From assembly GCA_018398765.1 (NCBI GenBank), contig JAHBMJ010004043.1, forward strand, positions 21,676 to 85,675: a stretch of 64,000 nucleotides of DNA, in the 5' to 3' direction. Each line of letters opens with the position of its first letter. Within the stretch, counting starts at the first letter, position 1. A program made the translations under genes and the position numbers. Shown here piece after piece: positions 23,440 to 32,633 of this stretch. The notes beneath the pieces are model-generated. The model worked only from the letters and a program-made list of their open reading frames with translations, did not search any database and was not told the origin of the DNA. Origin of the DNA: Chromera velia. Lineage: Eukaryota > Sar > Chromeraceae.

Positions 23440-25690
23440 AAAGAAGACTTCCGGACAAGAAGCAGAGAGTCTTCCCATTGGAAGGTCCTCGGGAGTCGAC
23501 TGCGGCTGCTCTCCGCCCTTGAACTTCGACCGTCTGCCTCAATCCTCTCCCCTCGATCCGAGTCAGCGCCCTGCAGACACATACATTCGGGAGGGAGAGA
23601 AGTGACAAAAAGTAAGGAACCAAGTCCTTCAGCCACCGTCACTTCACTCTGTGAATGCAGCTGCATCTCATTCGACAGGCACGCAGGTCCCACCGAAACC
23701 AAAGAGCATTTGTATGTGGTTCGACGACCCAACGCATAGGCAGACAGGCAGGAAGGCAGGCAGAAAGCTAGAAGGCAAGAAGGAAGAAAGCACATGACGC
23801 CTCCTCACCTATCCCCCCCCCAAGAGGGAACACGACAAACTCACTTTCCAGAGCGGCATTGTCTAGCAACCCGAACTCGTTTGTGCCGACGGCCAGGCCT
23901 CCTCGGAGCCTTCACCTGCTCTGCACAGACACACGCAGGAGGGAGACACCCACCCCTCCGAAGGCACCAGGGGCCTGAGAGTTTCTAAGCTCTCATCCCT
24001 CCGGAAAGCCCTCCCCTTAGCTGCCCCCTTTCCCTCACTCATCCATCCCCTTATTATGTGAGCCAACAGCCATGCATCGCTTGAACAGTTGTACATACGT
24101 GCGTGCGAAGGGGGGCAAGCGGGCGGTGGGCAGCTATAGGGGGAGAGCCTCCGGGGGGCACCGAAGGGAGATGGAAGCGACCTTGTGAGAGTTGCAAATA
24201 GAACCGACAGCCGCACAAGCGCAATCCATTTGTCAACCAACGCAGGTGCTTCGCGCTTCCAATCACAAACGGAAGCAGTGCCAAGCTGATTGTCGGAAAA
24301 CCAAAACCAAACCAAACGCAAACCGGAAGCAACACACTCGATCAAAAAGAGGAACACACAGAGAAAAACAGGAGAGGAGAAACCGCCAACGAAAAGAAGA
24401 GAGAGCAAGACAGAGGTTCGAACGACGAATGCACTCGCCAACCTTACCCGACATGCGTCCCTTGCGAGAGAAGTCTCCAATCCGCCTCGCCCTTCCTTGC
24501 ATGCCCTTTCAAGAAGACCAACACGGCACGGAAGGATACCGGTAGATGGAAAGGCAGCAATCCAGGCAGACACTGTCAGGAAGCAGGGAGTCTTCCCGTT
24601 GGAAGATCCTCAGGAGTCGACTGCGGCTGCTTTCCGCCCTTGAACTTCGACCGTCTGCCTCAATCCCCTCCCCTCGATCCGAGTCAGCGCCCTGCAGACA
24701 CACACATTCGGGAGGGAGAGAAGTGACAAAAAGCAAGGAACCAAGTCCTTCAGCCACCGTCACTTCACTTTGTGAATGCAGCTGCATCTCACTCGACAGG
24801 CACGCAGGTCCCACCGAAACCAAAGAGCATTTGTACGTGGTTCGACGACCCAACGCATAGGCAGACAGGCAGGCAGGCAGAAAGCCAGAAGGCAAGAAGG
24901 AAGAAAGCACATGACGCCTCGCCTATCCCCCCCCCAAGAAGGAACACGACAAACTCACTTTCCAGAGCGGCATTGTCTAGCAACCCGAACTCGTTTGTGC
25001 CGACGGCCAGGCCTCCTCGGAGCCTTCACCTGCTCTGCACAGACACACGCAGGAGGGAGACACCCACCCCTCCGAAGGCACCAGGGGCCTGAGAGTTTCT
25101 AAGCTCTCATCCCTCCGGAAAGCCCTCCCCTTAGCTGCCCCCTTTCCCTCACTCATCCATCCCCTTATTATGTAAGCCAACAGCCGTGCATCGCTTGAAC
25201 AGTCGTACGTACGTGCGTGCGAAGGGGGGTAAGCGGGCGGTGGGCAGCTATAGGGGGAGAGCCTCCGGGGGGCACCGAAGGGAGATGGAAGCGACCTTGT
25301 GAGAGTTGCAAATAGAACCGACAGCCGCACAAGCGCAATCCATTTGTCAACCAACGCAGGTGCTTCGCGCTTTTCCAATCATAAACGGAAGCAGTGCTAA
25401 GCTGATTGTCGGAAAACCAAAACCAAACCAAACGCAAACCGGAAGCAACACACTCGATCGAAAAGAGGAACAAACAGAGAAAAACAGGAGAGGAGAAACC
25501 GCCAACGAAAAGAAGAGAGCGTAAGGCAGAGGTTCGAACGACAAATGCACTCGCCAACCTTACCCGACCCCCATGACGCTGCATTGAAAAGTCTCTAGGC
25601 AACCTCGCCCTTCCGCGCACTTTCAAGCAGATTGAGAGGCACAGCAAGCTGAAGGCAAGCACAAGGAAAGGGATGACAAATTCGGGCACG
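23440..25690. repeat. Tandem duplication, two units of about 1.12 kb
   Basis: Unit 1 is about 23440-24560 and unit 2 about 24561-25690. Matching anchors are offset by 1121 bases near the start (23460 and 24581) and 1116 near the end (24421 and 25537). By eye the copies are well over 90 percent identical across most of the unit. Each holds possible minus-strand exon-like pieces, including one ending GCTCTGGAAA followed by a GTGAGT donor (near 23847 and 24964) and one starting after TGTCTGCAG that reads GADSDRGE. No complete gene is resolved. Confidence 0.88.
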
Positions 25691-26410
25691 TAGCTGATCG
25701 CTTTTCCCTTGTTTTCTCTTGTTGATTGAATTCCCCATAGACATACTTTCATCAAGTCACGAGGAGAAAGTTTGAGGCAGACTGAGTACGCGTTGCTTTG
25801 CGAGCTCTCGGATGTTTGCTCCCAACAACACCTTAGCTACCACTCATTCTCTCAGGGTCTCTCCGGGTCTCATTCGAAAGGGAAGCGTTGGCCTCGATCG
25901 ATCTACATATGAGCTTATCTAGGAGCTTATATAACCCTTGAGCAAAGTCTGATCGATCCTCTTACACGGGACCGTCATGCATGCAATTGCATGCATACGT
26001 ACAGCACGTCCCCTTTGAATCCCCTTTGATTCGATCATTTATAAGTTCTTAAATTCAGGGCCCCGGCATGCCCGCGGAGGGCCGCGGGCATGAATTTAAG
26101 CTTTCCGGGGCTCCTTTTTTGACTCTGCATGCAGATGCTCGCACACAACGCGCGTTGCATTGATGTTGCATTGGCACATGTGACAGCGTACATGACAGAA
26201 TATGACAGATACATGACAGTACTGAGGAGCTTCGATCGTTGAAGGCGTCTCTTCCCTCGCAACAGTCTTGAGAGTTTGAAGATTGTGAGCCTCCCACATT
26301 GATCGATTCAGTTGCACAGCTAGCTTTGGACTCTGTGTGCTGCTCATACTACCCTGTGAAAGCGATCCTCAATTAAGCGAAGTCGCTGCCCACGTAACGT
26401 TTCCTCTTCG
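25691..26410. other. Intergenic, GCATGC-rich
   Basis: No gene. Contains ATGCATGCAATTGCATGCAT near 25977-25996 and the long inverted repeat listed separately. Confidence 0.5.
26048..26100. repeat. 19-bp inverted repeat with an 11-base interruption
   Basis: The right arm, 26082-26100, is CCGCGGGCATGAATTTAAG. The left arm is its exact complement split in two: CTTAAATTCA at 26048-26057 and TGCCCGCGG at 26069-26077, separated by an 11-base GC-rich insert. The loop is AGGG. The inner part alone is a perfect 11-bp stem with a 4-base loop. Confidence 0.9.
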
Positions 26411-26644
26411 TCAGTCTGCCGGGTCGAAGTTCAACATGTCGTCCAATGCTTCAGGTGGGTCAGACGTTTTTTTTCTTTTCCTGCGTTTATTTTTCACTTG
26501 AATCAAAACTTTCTTTCTGGCACTAGCAGGCAACTTGTGCTGAACAATCCCTTCCCTTTTGGAATCCTGTGGGAGGGACTTGTCTCCTTGATGATGTAGG
26601 CTTGATGTTGCTTCTTTCCACAACTGTGTTTCCGTGTCTGACAC
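26411..26644 (-). CDS. Small hypothetical ORF, basic then acidic
   Basis: A 77-codon ORF with ATG at 26644. The middle is basic (KKVLIQVKNKRRKRKKT, a possible nuclear signal) and the end is acidic (DPPEALDDMLNFDPAD). An overlapping minus ORF in another frame (26503-26883) could be an upstream part. No family is recognised and it may be chance. Confidence 0.25.
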   Translation of the reverse strand: MSDTETQLWKEATSSLHHQGDKSLPQDSKREGIVQHKLPASARKKVLIQVKNKRRKRKKTSDPPEALDDMLNFDPAD

Positions 26645-26935
26645 TCTGCTTCTGGTCTTACGCAGGATCGAGCCTCTTTAGCAAATGGGGCCTTTGAGTC
26701 ATCTTTCAGACTTGCCGACCCTGACTCATTTTTTGTGCTGTTTGTCTGCCTGCATACTTCAAGTCTGTGTGCCTGTCCGGTGTGGGTTTTAAAAGCAGAG
26801 AAACTGGCTCTGAGTCGCGTCGGCACTCTGGAATTCCTCGTGAAACGTGCGTGCTTCTCTTTGTGCAGAACGTTCGACGCCACAGAATAGGCGAACCTCT
26901 CGAGGAGGCTCCCGAGGCGAGTCGAGTGAGAACAG

Positions 26936-27540
26936 AACCCCCCTATCTCTCGGTCTGGAGACTGCCGGCGGTGTGATGTCCAAGCTGATTGAGAGAAACA
27001 CCACCATCCCCACCAAGAGGTCCGAGACCTTCACGACCTGCACCGACAACCAGCTTGGTGTGTTCATCCAGGTGTACGAGGGTGAGCGCGCCATGACCAA
27101 GGACAACAACCTCCTCGGCAAGTTCCTTTTCGATGACATCCCCCCTGCCCCCCGTGGTGTTCCTCAGATCGAGATCACCTTCGACATCGACGCCAACGGT
27201 ATCTTGAAAGTGACTGCCGTTGAGAAGTCCACCAACCAATCGAAAACCATCACCAACGACAAGGGCCGTCTCTCTCAGGCCGAGATTGACCGAATGGTCT
27301 CTGAGGCCGAGAGGGAAGCCGCCGAGGATTCTGAATCTGAAGGCTCCGACAGTGTAAGTCGCACTGCACACGTTGAAATGCATGCGAACGGTGTGACGTT
27401 CATGGGACGGCCGATGGACGCAATCCGATGACAGGAATTCCTTGACAGAAAGAAGCAAAACTCTGAGGGGTGGCTGCACCACGCGGAGAGATTTACTAGA
27501 GAGATTTGAGAAAGAGTCGACGTCTCTTTCAGCCTCCTGT

Positions 27541-27610
<70 letters not shown>

Positions 27611-28077
27611 TGTGACTCCCTCACTCGATCGGATTCCTCCACGTCCCGCCCCCCCCGCCTTCCTCTTGTCCCTGTGCAGGAGAGTCAGGAAGGACAGGAA
27701 GGGGCGGTTGCGCGGGACAGACCCCTGGTGAACCTCTTTACTTTGGTGAACCCCCCCGACGACAGTGCGCCCGGCGATCGTGGGTGGGTATCATTCTGGT
27801 CATGAATTCTTTTCTAGGAGTTCGCGTCAGCTCGTGTTTCCATTTCTCTTCCCGTTGAGGCTTTCCTTCCTTCTTTTATCCTTTGTCCTGTGATCTTTCC
27901 TTTCTCTCTGTCCATGCGTGTTTTTTCATGGTTTGCCTGCATGCATGTTCGTTGTCTTTTTTGTACTCTTCCCCTCTGTCTCCCCTGCTCACAGGGAGGA
28001 GGAACCCAGGCTCCCGGAGATCGACCCCGCTCCCTCCGTGCCTCTCCCTCCGCATGAAGAAGATGCCCCCGGCCCCG
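26936..28077 (+). CDS. HSP70 substrate-binding fragment fused to acidic exons
   Basis: Positions 26936-27354 encode the beta-sandwich substrate-binding domain of a cytosolic-type HSP70. It starts [14 protein letters not shown], includes [20 protein letters not shown] and [10 protein letters not shown], and ends near [14 protein letters not shown]. There is no stop, and only one short deletion relative to the family (in [12 protein letters not shown]). The ATPase domain of about 380 residues and the C-terminal lid are absent. The exon then turns acidic (SESEGSDS) and ends at a GTAAGT donor (27355). Phase-compatible exons follow at 27680-27782 ([15 protein letters not shown]...) and 27996-28077 ([20 protein letters not shown]...), again ending at GTAAGT. 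No later exon or stop was found. It could be a chimeric gene or a recent fragment. It cannot work as an ATP-driven chaperone. Confidence 0.65.
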
Positions 28078-28238
28078 TAAGTCAAAGCGCACACGTTCAA
28101 AGAAATGCATGCGATCTTTCAGACTTCAATGGGATGACCGACAGCCAGACGGGATCTGATGAGGGGGGGCTGGATTGTGCGAAGAAGTTTGCCAGAGAGA
28201 TTCGACAAACAGTCTACGACTTTTCTTTCGCCTCTTGT

Positions 28239-28269
<31 letters not shown>

Positions 28270-28290
28270 GTGGGTGAGTGAGAAGGAGAG
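27355..28290 (+). repeat. Duplicated donor-plus-intron segment
   Basis: The intron after 27354 and the intron after 28077 start alike (GTAAGTC, then CACACGTT and AATGCATGCGA). Both continue with a similar GAGAGATT and a GTC-GACTTCTTTC-GCCTC-TGTTCT region, then a (TC)n run at 27542-27573 or 28233-28266. They are about 720 bases apart and diverged. Confidence 0.75.
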
Positions 28291-31169
28291 AGAGAGAGAT
28301 GTGTGCGGTGAGAAGAGGACTGCCTTCCTTCCTTTCCTCCTTCGAAACCTTTTCTGATCGAGACAGCTAGTGTGACTCCGCTTTGAAACTCCTTCTCAAT
28401 CATGCAGCTGAAGTGATTTTGGTTGATAAGAAGAGATCGCTTATCAACAGAATTAGACCCGAAATATCAAGAGAACATTAATTCTGCCTACCTGCTTGCC
28501 TTCCTGCCTGTCTGCAGAGTGGGGCTCGGGAGTGACAGAGAGACAGAGATGAGACAGAGCAGACGGAAAGGTGGAAGATTTGGAAGGAGTTGCGAAGTAA
28601 GTGAGAGAGAGAGTAAGGAAGGAAAGTAAGAAGTCTGTAGAGCGTTCGGTGCAAGAAGGGAAAAGACTGTCTGATCTTTTCTTTCCGCTTTTTTGTGTCT
28701 GAAAGGGGGGTGTATGAACGGAGGGAAGAAAGGTACACCGGCGGGAAGGAGGGAGAGGAGGGAGATGGGGGAAGAGGGTTGGGCGAAGAAAAGAAGCAAC
28801 TCCAGCCCTGATTACATTCCTGTGAGACAAATACACCGGGATGGTTTGACGGCTCTGGTTTTGCATGTCTTCTTCTGTTCATATGTACCCTTCGTTCCTT
28901 TCTCTCTGTTTGACTCTTCCACTGGACTCACGGAGGCTTTTTGCCTTCAAAAGTCTTCAGTCAGTTTCAAGATGAGAGATGCCGACTGGCGTTGCGGGGG
29001 CTCTGTGTCTCTGTGAAGCATGAACGTCTGCTGTCTCGCTTTCCCTCCACTTAGTGAGTGCTTTGTGGGGGGTGGGGGAGACCTGCCGACCTAGTGTAGC
29101 AAAGACTTTCTTTCGTCTCCCTCTCTTTGAACGAACTGGCTGTCCTGTCCTGTCCTGGTGTTCCTTCCTTCCTTTCCTTACGGTTCTTGAGCCCTCGCTC
29201 TGCTAGAGTTTTCTCCTCTCTGCGAGTTGGCTCGAGGGAGTGTGTGTTTTGGTCTGACTGGAGGTGTGGAAGGAAAGGAAAGTGCCGTCTTTCTCTGGAG
29301 AAGGTGAGGAAAAGAAATTGTTCATGAAAGCAGTACATGGGGAAACGGGGGGGGGGGTTCACGTGCGGGAAAGGGGAATAAATAAAGAAAGGAGGAAAGC
29401 GAACTAGTTGTTCTAGAACTCTTAACGGAGGACTCGGAAAGAAAGATGACGTAAGAAGAAGGTAACGTGGGGAAGAGGGGGACAGAGAAGAAATCTGCAC
29501 AGCAATTCGCATGGAGGAGGGGGGGTCTGTGAGACTTTCCTCCTTCCTCCTTTCCATGTGCGTCTTCGTCTTCTTTTGTTCCCCGTCATTCTGCACTGAG
29601 AGTGAGAGTGCAGCCATGTCAGTCAGTATCAATCGAATCTTGCATCTTCTCGCCCCCCCTCCATTTACGTCTGCATGCTTTTGTGCCTCCTCCCCCTCCC
29701 TCGATCACCGGTTGTGCCCCTCTTTCTCAGCAGAATTTGCTCATCTTTTTCGCGCGGTCTTTGACCAACTCTAGAGAAAGCTTCTCCCTCCTTCGAGGAG
29801 AGAATGGGTGGTACGAATAAATGATTTGGGTGGGTGAGTGATGAAGGAAAGAACAGTCGATGGGGTGACCAAAGCAGATGAAGAAATTAGGCCTATATTG
29901 GTTGCTTGGATGCACAAACAGTAGGTGCCCGATCTACTTGGCTCATAAAAGAAAAAGAACAAGGAAATGTATACATGATCTCTGTTCCTTCCAAAGGCTG
30001 ATGAACAGACAGGATCGGAAATAATTCGCCTGTGTGCTTTTTACGCATCGTTTGTCCGTGTGCGTGTCCGTAAACGTCTGTGTGTGTGTGTGCGCGCGCG
30101 CGCGCGCGTCCGCGTTGGTGTGTGTCTCGGTGTGTTTGTGTGTCTGGCGCTTTGACGGACTGGGGGCAACAGGGAGGGATCTCCTTCCAGAGGGAACCGT
30201 AAAGGAAGAAAGCAAAGACGCAATTCAGTGCGAGGACGACAACACTAGCAAAGAATCAAGTCTGGCAACTGTGTCTTCCTTTCATGCAGCTGTCTGCTGT
30301 GTGGAATCTCCGTTGCTTTCTCCATCCTTTTCTCCCTCTTTAGCATTCGCGCGTTGGTCTGCTACCAAGTAAAAGACCGGTGGTTGGAAATCAAGCAGCA
30401 GAGAGCAAAAGCAATCAGTCCGACTGCCTCTCTCGGTTTTCAGTCAGGAGGCCTCGGCCGATTTCGGGAGGAAAGGAATGAATGCTGTCTGGTTGCATGA
30501 GGTGAGAGAAACCTAGAAAGAGATTGAGATGATGAGACGAGATCGATTCATGATCCCATTATCCTGCATGCTTGCATTGGTATTGGGTATCAATCGATTG
30601 ATCATTCGGGTGCCGGGAGGGTTCTTTGAGCTCTCTGTTTTTCTCTCTCTCTCTCTCTCAAATTTAACGACTGTTGGAGGGAAGCTGTGATCGAGAAGGG
30701 TGGGTTGCAAACCTTTTCCAGGCCTCCCCTCCCATCATGCCTGCCCATCATGCAGAGAGAGAGATGGCCAGGTTTCCTCCTTCTCCGCAAGCTCTCTGTG
30801 GAGATCATCAGGATGATGATGATGATGTGCGAACGAAAAGGAACGAAACGAATTCAAAGAAACGGAAGTTCTTCTGTCTGTCTGCACATTTTCCTCTCTT
30901 TGTTCGATCGTCCTGTGTTATCATATGGCTTGACTGATGAAGAGTCGCTCTTCTTCAAACACCTGTACGGACTGACACAATGAGGGAAAACATCTTCAAA
31001 CTCGAAATGTTGTCCGACACGGGAACGAGGAGAGTCGCCTCCCCTCTCTTCGACCTCTCCTATGAGACAAGGTGTGGTGACCGATGGACCACTGTCATAT
31101 ACATGCATTCAATGAATGATAAGGAAGTGACAGGGAATGTTTGGGTGTATGACAGGGAAGGGGGGGGGG
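28291..31169. other. No clear gene
   Basis: Purine-rich and pyrimidine-rich low-complexity stretches give ORFs without motifs, such as the minus ORF 29051-29632. A (TG)n(CG)n run lies at 30078-30110, an alternating purine-pyrimidine sequence prone to Z-DNA. A GATGATGATGATG patch is at 30812-30825. Confidence 0.4.
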
Positions 31170-31288
31170 NNNNNNNNNNNNNNNNNNNNNNNNNNNNNNN
31201 NNNNNNNNNNNNNNNNNNNNNNNNNNNNNNNNNNNNNNNNNNNNNNNNNNNNNNNNNNNNNNNNNNNNNNNNNNNNNNNNNNNNNNNN
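31170..31288. other. Assembly gap (119 Ns) flanked by G runs
   Basis: N from 31170 to 31288, with at least 9 G on the left and 12 G on the right. The gap probably marks an unsequenced poly-G or G-quadruplex-like stretch. ORFs spanning it are artefacts. Confidence 0.98.
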
Positions 31289-31424
31289 GGGGGGGGGGGG
31301 GGTTTGCCCAGGCCTGACCTTGTCTCGTTCTGCTTCAGAAAACTCGGTCTCTTCCTCTACACGCGTGAACACTTACAAACGACTATTTCGGTGATTGTGT
31401 GCTCTTTCTATTTCCATTTCCGCC

Positions 31425-31673
31425 CTAGCCAGGCTTTGATCCATGCAAATGCCCGAGTGGGGCCTAGGTCGAGGGATCGAATCTATGCCGGAAATACTAG
31501 GTTGGCCAGAGCCTATATTCCTCACCGGCTTTAACCTCATACATCATCATGCGTTTGATCTAGAATAATCGATCGATCAAACACCCTATGCATGAATGCA
31601 TGGATGAACGGACCACCCGAGCCCAACAGAGGCTAGGGGTTAAGTCTTCTATCATCATCATCATCATCATCAT
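31425..31673 (+). mobile_element. Possible tRNA-derived SINE with (ATC)n tail
   Basis: TGCCCGAGTGG near 31449 resembles a pol III A box and GGGATCGAATC near 31472 resembles a B box. The sequence ends about 200 bases later in (ATC)n at 31650-31673. The A-B spacing is shorter than in tRNAs, so this is weak. Confidence 0.25.
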
Positions 31674-32633
31674 ATGTTTTTAATACACATCTAGATGCAA
31701 ACATACTTAGACATATATTAATTTGTATTATATATATCAAAATGATTAATTAATAATTATGAATATATATGAATGGATCAGGGCAGAATGGTATATGATG
31801 GAAGAAAAAAAAAGATAACTTTTATATGCATGCATGCAATAAAAATTTATATGGTATTAAAAAATGTTTAAAATGATACATTATAGTTTTCCCATACATT
31901 TTCTAGGCCGTGCACTCCATGGATAAATTATATAAAAAAAAGATAATTACAAAGCGGGGGCGACCTAGCTCTATAAATGAAAACGGCGATCGACTGATAT
32001 CATCGAGACTGTGTTAAGGCACCACTAAATCACTAGTCCGCTAGGTTTCTAGCCAAAATCAAGGCCAAAATCCTATAAACTCTCTAGTAAAATCTAGTAT
32101 AAAATTCGGTAAAATCCTAGCTAAAATTCTGTAAATTCCTAGCCTAGAATCCCATAAAATCTAGCATAAAATCCTTTTTTCGTTTTTGAATGGCAAAACG
32201 TTCACCATGCTAGTTATACCTACTAGTATATCTACAGGCCCTAGTACAGGGTATAGTAAAGAACATAAGAAAGTATAAGAAAGAAAAAATGTAGAGAATT
32301 GATTGAAAATCAATTGACATAATGACACAATTGTATAACAAAGTCTACAAAGAGCTAGACAAAGAGACAATTTCAAACCTAAAAAATGACTACAATGTGC
32401 CGATAGCCTAGCCAATAGCCTTACGTGTATACTACTGATACATATGACATTGACTGTGATGATGATGATGTAGGTGATGTTCTATAGAGACAAAGCTAAA
32501 GACACAGTGGTGCCCTCATTGAAGAGAGGGCCTTGCCTAGGGCCTTATGTAACCTCACCGATGGATCGATGAACAGCTCCTTTTCTATCAATTTTTTCAC
32601 TCGGATTAACTCTGATCGACTGAACCCGCAAAG
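31674..32633. other. AT-rich, CTAG-rich intergenic island
   Basis: No gene. A degenerate tandem repeat of about 11-15 bases (TAAAATCCTAG-like) covers 32050-32175, and CTAG is very frequent between 32000 and 32240. Confidence 0.6.

Noticed and set aside
24414-24426. tRNA B-box-like GGTTCGAACGA, repeated at about 25531
   Set aside because: No A box or cloverleaf around it; the second occurrence is only the duplicated unit.
26943-27482. 179-codon minus ORF opposite the HSP70 fragment
   Set aside because: HSP70 genes commonly give long antisense ORFs; the plus strand carries the conserved protein.
29051-29632. 193-codon minus ORF
   Set aside because: Ser/Pro/Phe and Lys/Glu low complexity with no motif; likely chance.
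30980-31534. ORFs spanning the N gap
   Set aside because: The frame across unknown sequence is meaningless.
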